From assembly GCA_905221605.1 (NCBI GenBank), contig CAJNDS010002271.1:253001-317000 (forward strand): a stretch of 64,000 nucleotides of DNA. Direction: 5' to 3'. This stretch comes from Symbiodinium natans (taxonomy: Eukaryota; Sar; Dinophyceae; Suessiales; Symbiodiniaceae). Within the stretch, counting starts at the first letter, position 1. Every line of letters starts with the position of its first letter. Shown here one piece after another: positions 10,649-19,869 of the stretch. A program made the position numbers and the translations under genes. Under the pieces are notes generated by a model, which saw only the letters and a list, made by a program, of their open reading frames with translations, was not told the DNA's origin and searched no databases.

Positions 10649-11288
10649 ACTGAGATGGTGGTGGGTCGTCTGCTGCAGCTGTGTGGCTTCCGGTGTTGGT
10701 GGGCTGTTGCCTGGGTTGTTTGTGCCGGTTTAGCATCTCGCTCCAGTCGGTTTGGTCGTCGGTGTTGGGCGCTGAGCGGGTTTGGGTGTATGCTGTGACG
10801 TCGATCCACCGCTCTCCAGGCCTGCCCCCTGCTGGGTGTTTGCGGTGGCTGTACTCCCATGTGTATGCTTGGTACTGCTGTCGAATGGTTTGTCTGTCGC
10901 GGTGTGTGGTGTCATCCGGCGGTGGCACGTATTGATTTGCTCTGCGAAGCTCCTTCTTCATCTCGAATTTGGTATCTTTGTTGTGTTGACGGAGGGTGTG
11001 GTGTGGGTAGTGTGTGGGTTGGTGGATGGGGGTGTGTGGTGGGTGTTGTGGGCTTCCCCCGTCTGATGTCGCCGGGGACCGGAGGTGGTGGTGCTTTGGG
11101 TTGGGCTGGGGTTGTTTGGGGATTCGGTGCCACGGGCTGGTCTGCCGGTGTCGTGTTGGCTTGGTCCTGTGCTGTGGTGGGGGCGGACTGGTTGTGGGGG
11201 GGCGTTGGGCTGTCGTCTGTTGTTCGTGATGGCTGGGTTGGCCGCAGTGGGGATTGTGGTTCTGTCTGTTGGTGGAGGGTCCAGCCAT
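10425..11288 (-). CDS. LINE ORF3 region, frame segment 2
   Basis: A 287-codon open frame. Its middle (KFEMKKELRRANQYVPPPDD through GERWIDVTAYTQ) reads like genuine protein and follows naturally from segment 1 if one frameshift is allowed near 11000. It ends shortly before segment 3 takes over. Confidence 0.45.
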   Translation of the reverse strand: MAGPSTNRQNHNPHCGQPSHHEQQTTAQRPPTTSPPPPQHRTKPTRHRQTSPWHRIPKQPQPNPKHHHLRSPATSDGGSPQHPPHTPIHQPTHYPHHTLRQHNKDTKFEMKKELRRANQYVPPPDDTTHRDRQTIRQQYQAYTWEYSHRKHPAGGRPGERWIDVTAYTQTRSAPNTDDQTDWSEMLNRHKQPRQQPTNTGSHTAAADDPPPSQYEMEQTQDGHGPNPYTDPLPPELPQDPTTTISFTPHQGGWWIEVHTTPHSPHHPSVSSPPGLSPTLPPGTTGYM

Positions 11289-13908
11289 ATTGGTTCTGGT
11301 TTAGCTGCGGGTTCTGGTGTGCACTGGACCAGGGTGCGTGCGGGTGTTGGTGTTGGTTGTAGTCGTACCACGACCATTGGGATGCTTGCCAGCCACTTTG
11401 CCATCCGGCGTGCCACGGTTGCCATACGGGGGTCCATTGCCAATAGCTGGCTGCTGGGTGGTTGAGTGGTTGTAGTGGTGATTCTTGCTGTGTATGGGTA
11501 GGCGAGTCACCTGGTGGTGGATCTTGGGTGGGGTTGGTTGGGCGTGGTGGTTGCGCGGTAGTGTCTTGGTCAGTGGTATTGTTCGTGGCTGTGTGGTTCC
11601 CGACCGGTTGTGGTGGGGTGATCGGTGTCGGTGGGTGTGTTTCCTCGAGGGGGGCTGTGCGTCTGGGAGGTGGTTCTGTGGGAGGCGCCTGTTCTTTGTT
11701 GGTCTGTGGCGCTGTGGTGCTTGGGTGTAGTGGTGATTGTGGTTCTGTTTTGGACTTGGCCAATCGGTGTTTGTGTAGTGCCGAGGCTGTGAAGAGCTTT
11801 TGGGCCTTGGCGGCTATGATTGGCAGGTGGTGGAGCGCAACCACTCCATTCTGTGTCCATGCCCGGTGTTCTTCTGCAGTCATGCCTGGCACCATCGGTG
11901 TGTCCGGCGGTGGCGGGTGGGTGATGGTGTACACAGGAGTGAAAGTGGGGGTGTCGTTGGGAAGAGTGTTGTCGGGCCAGTCGGCATCCTCTGGTGGGCG
12001 GAGACTGGGATGGTGGAAGTACCGTTCGTGTTCTACCCAGGCGTCCATGATGGCCTGGTGGTAGCTTTGCAGGTGGTCCGCTGAGCTGTCAGCCGTGTGG
12101 GCTGGGCGGTGGTTCGGTGGTTCGTCTTGGGCGGTGGGCATGGCGGTGGTCGTGCTGCCTCCGATGTCGCACGCCATGTGGATTGCTGGCTGTTGAGGGT
12201 GGGTGGTTGTCAAGGTGGGTGTGGTGGTAGCGTCAGCGGCGGCAGTGTTGGCGGTGGTGGTGGTTGTGGTAGTGCTTCTGTCCTGGTTCTGGTCTGGATC
12301 CAGGGGAGGTTGGTGCGTGGCAATGACGTAAATGGAGACCTGTCTGGTGCGTAGCGCGGCCGGCTGGATGTGGATATATACGCTGGATCCTGGTAGAAGA
12401 TATGGTTGGGCTGCTCCCGCCAGGTCAACCTCGAAGGGGGATGGAAGTGGGGCTGTCCGTCCTGGCAATCCGGGGAATCTGGGTCTCGGCGTTTGCTGCT
12501 GGTCCGGTTGTGGCATGGGTCGGTCTCTGGATGCCTGTGAGGAGGACGAGGCTGCGGCTGGGTTTGGCGACTGGTGTGTCGTGGGGTGTGAGGTGTGTTG
12601 GTGGGCTGCGCTGTGTGTCGGGCCGTGTTGTGTTGGCTGGTGCGGGTATGGTCTCGATGCTTGGCGAGGGGGGGAGGCACGATTCCGCACCACCGGATCT
12701 GTGGGCGGGAGTGTCGCTGGTGTTGCTCCTTGCGATGGTAACTGCCTTGCGTTGGGAGGCACTGTGGGCGTGGTGGTGCGTGTTGTGGTGGTGATCGAGG
12801 GGTTCGGTGTGGTGTGGTCGGTAGCGATGTGGGTGGAGTCGGTGTTGCCGTTTGTGTCGTGTGGTGTCGATGTGGCTATGGTGCTTGGGGAGGCTTCTTC
12901 GGCTGCCGGTGTGGTAGGAGAGGACGAGGACGAAGAGGGCGGCGTTACCGGATTATTAGGTGCAGGTGTAGTTGATGGTGTCGTGGATGTGGTCCCGTAC
13001 GTTGCAACCAAGGTTGTCGTAGCCGATGGTGTGTTGGATGTAGTCCCGTCGGTCGCCGCCGAAGATGGAGTGTGTTGAGGTGACAGTGTTGGGGTAGGAG
13101 AGGACGACGTTGGTGAGCCGGTAGATGTAGCTGTTGGTGTCGTCGAGGTGGAGGGGGTAGTCGGTGTTGTCGTTGGTGTAGACGAGGACGTTGTCGACGT
13201 TGGGCTGGCAGATGTAGGCGGTGATGTTGTCGAGGTGGAGGAGGTAGCCGGTGTTGTTGTGGGCGTCGTCGGGGACGTTGGGGACGTTGTCGGAGTTGTG
13301 GGTGTCGTCGACGCAGGCGGTGATGTTGTCGGGGTGGGCGAGGTAGCCGGTGTTGTCGTGGGTGTCGTCGAGGACGTTGAGGACGTTGTTGAAGTTGTGG
13401 ATGCCATCCAAGGGGTCCAGGACGTCGTCAAAGGGGTGGAGGTAGCTGGTGCCATTGTTGGTGTAGTCGGGGACGTCGGTGTGGTTGAAGCCGGTGTCGT
13501 CCTCGGAGTGGGTCGCTCTGCCGTTGGCGTTGTCGACGATGTCGTTGATGCAGGTGCGGTAGAAGGGGGGGTTGTTGATGCTGTCTGGGAGTCCAGGGGC
13601 GTCGTCGAGGCAGTGGAAGTAGCCATTGGTGTTGTTGGTGTACTCGGGGACGCTGATGTGGTAGAAGGGAGCGGCGTCAAGGCTGTGGATCTTGAAGCGG
13701 TCGTGGAGGGCGTTGTCGTCGGAGTGGATTGGTCCACTGTTGGCGTAGGCGGTGTTCCCGAGGACGTAGGTGTGGTAGAGGAGGAAGGGCTGGCTCCCTC
13801 ATTCGCCGCAGTGGTCGCTGATTGTGGGCCCGGAAGCGTCGTAGGGTCCCCTATGCGTACTGGCTTGCCGTAGAGAAGGACGAATATGGCGCTCCACAGG
13901 TGGGGCAT
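10912..13908 (-). CDS. LINE ORF3 region, frame segment 1 (N-terminal, mucin-like)
   Basis: A 998-codon open frame. About the first 330 residues are almost pure Ser/Thr/Pro (mucin-like), partly a repeat-driven sequence. A folded-looking patch follows (VYIHIQPAALRTRQVSIYVI), then a second (AIMDAWVEHERYFHHPSLRP), then a Trp/Gln/Tyr-rich prion-like stretch (WQPWHAGWQSGWQASQWSWY). It starts 110 nt after the ORF2 stop. No LINE family I know carries such an ORF downstream of the reverse transcriptase. Because T is scarce on this strand, stop codons are rare and the length alone proves little. Confidence 0.5.
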   Translation of the reverse strand: MPHLWSAIFVLLYGKPVRIGDPTTLPGPQSATTAANEGASPSSSTTPTSSGTPPTPTVDQSTPTTTPSTTASRSTALTPLPSTTSASPSTPTTPMATSTASTTPLDSQTASTTPPSTAPASTTSSTTPTAERPTPRTTPASTTPTSPTTPTMAPATSTPLTTSWTPWMASTTSTTSSTSSTTPTTTPATSPTPTTSPPASTTPTTPTTSPTSPTTPTTTPATSSTSTTSPPTSASPTSTTSSSTPTTTPTTPSTSTTPTATSTGSPTSSSPTPTLSPQHTPSSAATDGTTSNTPSATTTLVATYGTTSTTPSTTPAPNNPVTPPSSSSSSPTTPAAEEASPSTIATSTPHDTNGNTDSTHIATDHTTPNPSITTTTRTTTPTVPPNARQLPSQGATPATLPPTDPVVRNRASPPRQASRPYPHQPTQHGPTHSAAHQHTSHPTTHQSPNPAAASSSSQASRDRPMPQPDQQQTPRPRFPGLPGRTAPLPSPFEVDLAGAAQPYLLPGSSVYIHIQPAALRTRQVSIYVIATHQPPLDPDQNQDRSTTTTTTTANTAAADATTTPTLTTTHPQQPAIHMACDIGGSTTTAMPTAQDEPPNHRPAHTADSSADHLQSYHQAIMDAWVEHERYFHHPSLRPPEDADWPDNTLPNDTPTFTPVYTITHPPPPDTPMVPGMTAEEHRAWTQNGVVALHHLPIIAAKAQKLFTASALHKHRLAKSKTEPQSPLHPSTTAPQTNKEQAPPTEPPPRRTAPLEETHPPTPITPPQPVGNHTATNNTTDQDTTAQPPRPTNPTQDPPPGDSPTHTQQESPLQPLNHPAASYWQWTPVWQPWHAGWQSGWQASQWSWYDYNQHQHPHAPWSSAHQNPQLNQNQYGWTLHQQTEPQSPLRPTQPSRTTDDSPTPPHNQSAPTTAQDQANTTPADQPVAPNPQTTPAQPKAPPPPVPGDIRRGKPTTPTTHPHPPTHTLPTPHPPSTQQRYQIRDEEGASQSKSIRATAG

Positions 13909-14017
13909 GCATGGGACGTGAGGGTGCGGGAGGGTAGGGTCCAGGAGGCTGTCGCCTGGCGCACTGCGAGAGGGTGGGGGACAGGTTTCCTATCGGGTGG
14001 ATTGGGGCTCCTCGAAG

Positions 14018-16534
14018 TCATCTGCTGTCTCTCCTATCCTGGATTGCGTGTGCGGGGGGCGCGGCGGGCGTTCTATTGGTCGCAAGGTTGTGGATGGCTG
14101 TTTGCCTTCCCGTGGTCCATGGTGGGTCGTGCCTCGCAATGAAGGTGTGGCTCATGCTCTCCCATAGGGTGCGGTTGTGGGCCGCTGAGATCCATTCGAG
14201 ACCTGCCACCGCCACTAGGTGCCTTTCAATGTCAAGGTGCGGATTGAAACGGTGGGCATGCCGAGCTCCGTGTTTCTGTTGCTGCTCTTGTCTCCACCAG
14301 CTGATGGCCTTCCATCGAAGCATGTTTTGAAGGCACACCGGGCCGCGCGCTATGTGACCATTGAGCCCCCATAGTTGCCTCAGGATGAAAGTGGACCATC
14401 GGGTGATCCCCTCCTTGTGGAGGGTTGTTCGAGCTGTGCGAAGAGTCCTGGTGTTCCAGTCTGTCCAAGCTTCCCCCGCTAGGCGCTTTTTGCCAAGCAT
14501 GTTGCGTGTTTGGGTGAGTTGGAGCGAGTTGGCTTGTTTCAACAAGCATTCCTGTGGGGGCCATGTCCCACATGCCCAGAGGGCTGAGCTTCGCACGTAG
14601 GTGTTGTGGAGAATGAGGCGTGGGCGAATGGGGGTGTCTGCGCACAGCACCTTCTTGCGGAGGTGGAATGTTTTTCTGGCTCTGTTGTGCATCTCTGCTG
14701 CCAAGGCCGTCGTGCCGTTGTCAAAGGCGAGGGGGGAGCCGAGGGCGTTGAGGATGTGAGACGGGTCTTTGGCCAGTACTGTTTCCCCGCCAATTCGGAA
14801 AGGTGTGCCTGTGCCCTCCGGATGGCTGGCTATAATCCCTGTCTTCTTCGGGTGGATGCGGAGGCCTCTGAGTCGGAGCTTGCTGTCGAGGATGGTGAGA
14901 AGTCGTTGTAGGTGGGCTTGTGAATTGCTCCAAAGGTATGTATCATCCATGAAGCCTGCGCCCTGCATCGGTGAGGGTGGCGTCTGTGGTGGGGGGCCGG
15001 CTTCTTGCAGCGTGTCCTCAAGGACTTCCCCTACGAGGTCGGCGAACAACACCGGTGAGTCCGGAGAGCCCTGGCGCACTCCATTGGATTGGGCCACGAT
15101 GGTGATGGCGTCACCCACTGCAATGTGCAGTTCACGGGCTTGGATGATGTCAATCCATAGGTTGGCTTCCCAGGGGAGTTGGGCTTCTACAGCGATCTTC
15201 CGGTAGACTATGTCGGCCATCGCGGGTTGGGAGACCGAGTCAAATGCTTTTTGGATGTCCAACTTGACGATGAAGGTGGTCTCGCCCCAGTCCTTCGACA
15301 TCCTGACCACCCTTCGTAAGACGTATATCAGTTCGGTGGACTGTCGATGGGGGGCTGCAAACTGGCATGGGTTGCGGGTGAGATAGCTCCCTCCCCGTAG
15401 GAGGAGAAGCTGTGCCGCCCATTTGAGGAGCGTGCTGCTGAGGGTGATTGGGCGTGTGTCACTCCACTCCTCCGGCTGAAGTTTCTTCGGTAATAGGACT
15501 GTGATGCCGTCCGCAATGTTGGAGGGAAATTTCCCCATGTAGAGGGCGTCGTCCAAGAGGTCCTTGAGTGTGACGGACCAAGTCGGATGTGTGAGCAGGT
15601 GACGGATGGCCTCATGCGAGATGCCATCTGGCCCGGTGGCTTTGCGAGGTTCCCATTTTAACGTGACTTCTTGCATCTCGGCGATCTCAAAGGGTCTCCA
15701 CGGGGTGACTTTGCAACGTGAGCGGATTTTGTGACGAATAGCTGCAAGTTGAAGGTCTGGTTGGCTCGAAGGGGATTTGCGGAAGATGCTGGCGAAGTGG
15801 TCACGTAGGTCTTGTTGCCAGTTTAGTGAGTCTAGTAGATGGAACTCCCAGTTGCGTGGTTTGTTGAGGTGGTCGATGGCTCGCATGGCTTTCCAGTCCA
15901 TCTTGCTGGCGGCTTCGATGAGGTTCTTCTCCCATTGTCTGTGCTCCATTTTGTGGACTTTCGGGACCTCTTTCCATGCCTGTTTCCGGCCTGCTCCTGG
16001 AGGGGTGCCATGCGCTTTGGCACGCAGATCTTTGAGCGCTGCACTTTCTTGGAACGAGGCCGTAGGGGGCAGGGGCATGGTGATGGCCTGGGAGATGTTT
16101 TTGATGCGTTCGTGGAGAGTGTGACCTTGAGGTTCCTCCGCCTCGGCTGCCAAAATCTGATCCGGATCTCGTAGGGCGCGGGCCCCCCATGATTTGTGGA
16201 TGCGAGTCTTGCGCTTGAAGGAGGGGATGTTCGCTATGATGGGCTCGTGGTCGGATCTGGCGATATCACGAAGCTCACCGACATGCGCTTCTGACATGTA
16301 CCCACCTTTCGTGGCCAGGTAGTCGAGGCGTCGGGGGGCCATGTCGTGGTTGTAGGGGTAGTGCGAGGGCTCAGTCGTGTGTTGCGGTGGCCATCTGAAC
16401 TTTTGTTGTGTCGCCCAGTCCAGGACGGCATTGCCTCGTCCACTCCGCGCTAAGAGACCAGTGTCCCCTTCCTTGAACGACTCATTGGCGTCGAGGCCTA
16501 GTATGCAAGAGTGATTCCGACGTGATGGTGGCAT
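14018..16534 (-). CDS. LINE ORF2: endonuclease C-terminal half plus reverse transcriptase
   Basis: An 838-codon frame. Residues about 10-105 finish an APE-type endonuclease (LGLDANE with the catalytic D-x-N, RRLDYLAT, and SDHEP, the catalytic SDH). A non-LTR reverse transcriptase follows: PRKATGPDGIS, DIQKAFDSVS (motif A), NGVRQGSPDSP (motif B), GFMDDTYLW (motif C, FMDD in place of YxDD). A long C-terminal region with Trp-rich helices follows, and no RNase H was seen. Together these nick DNA and reverse-transcribe the element RNA at the nick. The frame starts inside the endonuclease, so a frameshift separates it from 16482-16865. Confidence 0.92.
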   Translation of the reverse strand: MPPSRRNHSCILGLDANESFKEGDTGLLARSGRGNAVLDWATQQKFRWPPQHTTEPSHYPYNHDMAPRRLDYLATKGGYMSEAHVGELRDIARSDHEPIIANIPSFKRKTRIHKSWGARALRDPDQILAAEAEEPQGHTLHERIKNISQAITMPLPPTASFQESAALKDLRAKAHGTPPGAGRKQAWKEVPKVHKMEHRQWEKNLIEAASKMDWKAMRAIDHLNKPRNWEFHLLDSLNWQQDLRDHFASIFRKSPSSQPDLQLAAIRHKIRSRCKVTPWRPFEIAEMQEVTLKWEPRKATGPDGISHEAIRHLLTHPTWSVTLKDLLDDALYMGKFPSNIADGITVLLPKKLQPEEWSDTRPITLSSTLLKWAAQLLLLRGGSYLTRNPCQFAAPHRQSTELIYVLRRVVRMSKDWGETTFIVKLDIQKAFDSVSQPAMADIVYRKIAVEAQLPWEANLWIDIIQARELHIAVGDAITIVAQSNGVRQGSPDSPVLFADLVGEVLEDTLQEAGPPPQTPPSPMQGAGFMDDTYLWSNSQAHLQRLLTILDSKLRLRGLRIHPKKTGIIASHPEGTGTPFRIGGETVLAKDPSHILNALGSPLAFDNGTTALAAEMHNRARKTFHLRKKVLCADTPIRPRLILHNTYVRSSALWACGTWPPQECLLKQANSLQLTQTRNMLGKKRLAGEAWTDWNTRTLRTARTTLHKEGITRWSTFILRQLWGLNGHIARGPVCLQNMLRWKAISWWRQEQQQKHGARHAHRFNPHLDIERHLVAVAGLEWISAAHNRTLWESMSHTFIARHDPPWTTGRQTAIHNLATNRTPAAPPAHAIQDRRDSR

Positions 16535-16865
16535 TCCAGGGGATGTGGCCAGAGATGATTCCTAGCATCGATTGTCCGTTCTCGCCTAGGTACAAGGTTG
16601 TGGTGATACCGGCAGTATGGACTTGTGTGTGGTGATGCGGTCCGAGCGACTGCTTGTAAACTATGGCTGTGCCTCTCCATTCGTTCATGCACTTCCCATA
16701 AAAGACGACCCAAGGCGGTTTTTCTTCCATATGAATTCCAGCTTCACAAATCACTTCCTGTATCATCAAGATGCGAGTATCTCTTAGAGATTCGATCTCG
16801 GTGATCGTGGTGGTGAGGTCCAGAACCTGTTGCGGTGTTAGGCCTCCCACATTCCAACTTATCAC
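16482..16865 (-). CDS. LINE ORF2: APE endonuclease N-terminal half
   Basis: Encodes ISWNVGGL (catalytic Asn), ILMIQEV (catalytic Glu), RGTAIVY and SGHIPWNAT, the standard first half of an apurinic-like endonuclease. The frame breaks at about 16525, where the other frame resumes with SCILGLDANE; some residues between the two also seem lost. No ATG precedes it. The frame is open from the TGA that ends ORF1, so ORF1 and this part share one frame. Confidence 0.85.
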   Translation of the reverse strand: MISWNVGGLTPQQVLDLTTTITEIESLRDTRILMIQEVICEAGIHMEEKPPWVVFYGKCMNEWRGTAIVYKQSLGPHHHTQVHTAGITTTLYLGENGQSMLGIISGHIPWNATITSESLLHTRPRRQ

Positions 16866-16919
16866 TTTGAAGTCGGGACGGGTGGATTTGTGGTGAGATG
16901 TGAGACTCTTCGCGGGCTG

Positions 16920-17987
16920 TCAAAGCTCTCGCCTGATGCTGCCCCAGTGCTCCTCCACTTCCTTCTCTTCTTTGCTGACCAGGCGCGAGATGGCGGGGAT
17001 GTCAATCCACCCAAGTCCTGCAGGTGTGGTGCCTGGCTTGGGTTGTGTGGAGGTGGAGCAAACTCGATGCCCTTGAATCCAGATAGTCCCCGTGGCGAAC
17101 TCGGCCTCTACGCTCGTGAAGCTGGCTCCCAGTTCAAGTGCAAGGCGTTTCACTCTTCCGGCCAGGCGTGCTTTCGCCCGGCGGGTGGGGCTTTGTGACA
17201 TCGCCATCCACATGCGTTGGGGTGTTCCATCGGGCCTCTCCCCCAGAGTGACGTGTGCATCTCGGACCTTCTTCAATGCTCTGCGGACTTGTTCACGGAC
17301 GTTCTGGTCATGCGGTTCTTGTGGAAGCGGGATGATGGCATATCCCCGTCTCACTCCGGGCACGAAGGCGTCCCTCATGTTCACTTCTAACTGCAAGGTG
17401 GCCGCCGCCTGTTGTGCTTTTTCCAACGTCTCCGCTGCAGGGGTGTCTTCGGGCCACCCTCCCAGGATAAGGGCAGGTTTCCTCCCCATGTCGGAGCTGT
17501 CTGTGGAGAGGTTGGTGGAGGAGGAGACACTCCCTCGGCTCGCAGTCTCTTGCCATCTCCCAAACTTGCCTTCCAGCAGGGCGATACGGGTGTTCAGGGC
17601 TGCATTGTCGTTGGCAATGGATTGTAAGCTCGCTTCTTGTCGAACCTGCGCGTCTCCCAACCTTTTCAGTGATTCTTCATGGGTGGAGTACTTCTCGGTG
17701 AGGTTGTGCAGCAGCTTGAGCGTGTCGGACAATTGGGTGGTGACGCTGGACTCCACTTGTTCCACCCTTTCCATGGTGTGGTGGATTTCCGCCTTTACTT
17801 CGCCCATGAACTCAGATTTGAACTCTCTTCTGTCATCTCTGAGCTCACCTTTGATAACTTCGCGGATGGCGTCGATGGTGAGCTCTCCCGCGTCTCCCCC
17901 TAGTTTTCTCTTCGGTGTGGTGGCTGTGTCCATGGTTCCTAATCTCTCGCCGTTCCAGGTGGTTCTCCTTCTTGGGCTCCCTGCCAA
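16920..17987 (-). CDS. LINE ORF1 (coiled-coil RNA-binding-like protein)
   Basis: 355 codons. Residues about 30-165 are strongly helical and heptad-like, a probable trimerising coiled coil. A compact domain follows, beginning ALILGGWPEDTPAAETLEKA and ending in basic helices (RRAKARLAGRVKRLALE). This architecture matches LINE-1-type ORF1 proteins, which bind element RNA as chaperones; an RRM-like fold is inferred, not shown. The ATG at 17987 is about 350 nt from the spliced-leader remnant. It ends in TGA with ORF2 continuing in the same frame. Confidence 0.75.
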   Translation of the reverse strand: MAGSPRRRTTWNGERLGTMDTATTPKRKLGGDAGELTIDAIREVIKGELRDDRREFKSEFMGEVKAEIHHTMERVEQVESSVTTQLSDTLKLLHNLTEKYSTHEESLKRLGDAQVRQEASLQSIANDNAALNTRIALLEGKFGRWQETASRGSVSSSTNLSTDSSDMGRKPALILGGWPEDTPAAETLEKAQQAAATLQLEVNMRDAFVPGVRRGYAIIPLPQEPHDQNVREQVRRALKKVRDAHVTLGERPDGTPQRMWMAMSQSPTRRAKARLAGRVKRLALELGASFTSVEAEFATGTIWIQGHRVCSTSTQPKPGTTPAGLGWIDIPAISRLVSKEEKEVEEHWGSIRREL

Positions 17988-18335
17988 AGCTCAAACTGGT
18001 AGGTGAAAAACTCCCTGGCGGGGAAGGGCAGGCGGTGAATCGCCTCTCGGTGGTACAAGGCGTGTAGGTTCGCCGATCACAATGTGGTAGTTGGAGTCAG
18101 TGTCCCCCGCTCGCCGAAAGCAGCCGCGGTTGCCGATGGGCTCCGTACTTTCCGAACTCGCCGGCGGCAGCCTTCTACTCGATCATGCGTAGGACACCCG
18201 ATCACTTGAATGTGGGACTCCCTCACCCCTATGGCGGCAAGGAGCGAGCTTGAGGGTTGGGAGCGCTCGCCTTTCGGGGTTCTTTCTTTGGTTGTCCTCC
18301 GGGACACAGGGGGTGGAGGCTCGAACCGCTCGCGG

Positions 18336-18354
18336 CTTGAGCCAAAATGGCTAC
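18336..18354 (-). other. Relict dinoflagellate spliced leader (DinoSL) at the LINE 5' end
   Basis: Minus strand reads GTAGCCATTTTGGCTCAAG, an exact match to 19 of the 22 nt of DinoSL; only the first three bases are missing. Dinoflagellate nuclear mRNAs receive this leader by trans-splicing, so finding it in the genome marks reverse transcription of a mature, trans-spliced RNA. Confidence 0.88.
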
Positions 18355-18394
18355 TCTCTCTCTCTCTCTCTATCTCTCTTCTCTCTCTCTGCAG
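18355..18394 (+). repeat. (CT)n microsatellite upstream of the LINE
   Basis: CT/TCT-rich tract directly outside the relict spliced leader; it reads (GA)n on the LINE strand, like the tract at the other end of the element. Confidence 0.9.
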
Positions 18395-18585
18395 GCATTT
18401 AAAGCGGACCTGGCTGTAGCAGATGCATCATCTCATGCCCCTAAGATCTGTGCCCTGCAGACATCTTCCCCTCATCGCAAACCTTCACTTCCCCATGCCT
18501 TAACGAAATACCCTGCACCTGGAAGATCTTCGCCACCATGAACACGAGACGCCTCTGAGCCAGGCAAGCTGCTTGCGCTTCGAAC

Positions 18586-18846
18586 CTACCTGAGAACATC
18601 CTTGCTACCAGTCTTGTCGACGGTTTCTTTGTTCATGTCAGCACTAGGCATCCAAGGTTGAGCATGAGTCTTGCTGTCACGGCCCTGCGAACTGATCAGC
18701 TCCGTTTCTGGAAAGTCACTTCTAAAGAATTTGTGCCTCTGGTCGGTGTCCGAGGTGATCTCCTGCCCAAGAGCATTGTGAGGGATCGAGGTGATCCTCA
18801 GGCCACACATGGTGTGCAGTGAACCCAGCATGCCCAGATCGCTCAA
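18586..18846 (-). CDS. Hypothetical exon or ORF, unknown family
   Basis: An 86-codon open frame with balanced, protein-like composition: SLHTMCGLRITSIPHNALG, EITSDTDQRHKFFRSDFP. It lies just upstream of the LINE on the same strand. No domain is recognised; it could be an exon of a gene whose other exons I cannot see. Confidence 0.3.
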   Translation of the reverse strand: MSDLGMLGSLHTMCGLRITSIPHNALGQEITSDTDQRHKFFRSDFPETELISSQGRDSKTHAQPWMPSADMNKETVDKTGSKDVLR

Positions 18847-19499
18847 GCATCTAGAACCAGGTCAACTTGCGTCTTGGGATGTTTTGACGCGATTTGAAGC
18901 CTTCTGGCTCGAGCTAACTAGCCCCGAGGCGTATCCGTCAGGAAGAAGAGGATGTAGAAACACCTGAGCTTAGCTGAGCTTCACTCGGAGCACGGAGCCT
19001 CTCAGATTCTTGACCTTTTTGCTTTCAATCCCAAGCTTCCTACATCCCCTACATCCCTGTGTCCCAAAATATTCTTCCGATTTCCTCCGAGGCTCCCGAA
19101 CCAGGCGCCCGTGGCAGGCCCCGACAAGGCTGAAGGTGGCATGCAGAGCGCCTGGAAACACATGAGAGACTGGAGAGAGTCCTCGCATCGAACTGACCTA
19201 AAGGGAAGCATCAGCACATTGACGAGCATTCCTTCCAGCTTCCTCTGCTGCAGCGGGCTTGGGGGCTTAGCCAGACACCCAAGGGTCCCAAAAGCTCATG
19301 GTTGTGTTTGATCGCGCTCTCGACTCTAGGCCCGTGATATCGCCGACGGCACCAGAAGGCAGCCACCATAGAGCATACAGCCGACGAACACGAACCTGAG
19401 CCAATGCTCCACTCGAAAGACAGGGAACTGATCGGTTGCTTGGCATCTAATCACCCTGCCACTCGCCTTTGACCCAGCCCTAAACTATCGAAAAACGAC

Positions 19500-19521
19500 C
19501 GCGCACACACACACACACACA
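19500..19521 (+). repeat. (CA)n microsatellite
   Basis: A short CA run of about ten units. Confidence 0.9.
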
Positions 19522-19869
19522 TGGAAAAAGCCGCCAACCACGTGCTCGTAGTACAACACAAAATGGCTCGGCGCACACACAAGGTCGCATGATTTGGAGT
19601 CACATGCCGATACCCCGCAGATATTTTCGACGAGCTTTGAGGGGTATGTGGGGAGCAGTTCATTCTCAAACGCATCATGTTCGCCTCGGCTTCCTGCCGA
19701 GAAGCGTCTGGAACAAGCAGACCCGGATCGGGCCTCCTTCCCCCTGACCCAACCCTTCCCCCCATGCAAAATTTTCTGGCCCCCCCCCCGCCCTGTGGGA
19801 CCCCCCCCAATTGCTTGAAGGAGCTGCAAACCGACGCCGCGGAGGGTCCCGCTGTCGACGGCTTCTACA

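Larger units (their letters stand above)
7622..18354 (-). mobile_element. LINE-type non-LTR retrotransposon with three coding regions
   Basis: Read on the minus strand, the element starts with a relict spliced leader (18354-18336) and a leader of about 350 nt. It continues with ORF1 (17987-16920), ORF2 endonuclease and reverse transcriptase (16865-14018), a long Pro/Thr/Gln/His-rich third coding region (13908-8358) and a 3' UTR of about 740 nt holding a strong hairpin. GA-rich tracts flank both ends. LINEs copy themselves by target-primed reverse transcription. The minus strand is C/A-rich and T-poor throughout ORF3, which inflates open frames there. At least four frame changes suggest an old, inactive copy. 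The exact 3' end is inferred from the GA tract. Confidence 0.8.

Noticed and set aside
8578-11465. Many plus-strand Trp/Cys/Gly/Val-rich ORFs
   Set aside because: Antisense shadows in a G/T-rich strand with few stops; no motifs.
13148-13873. Plus-strand Val/Gly/Asp-rich ORF of 241 codons
   Set aside because: Shadow of the Ser/Thr/Pro-rich minus-strand ORF3 of the LINE.
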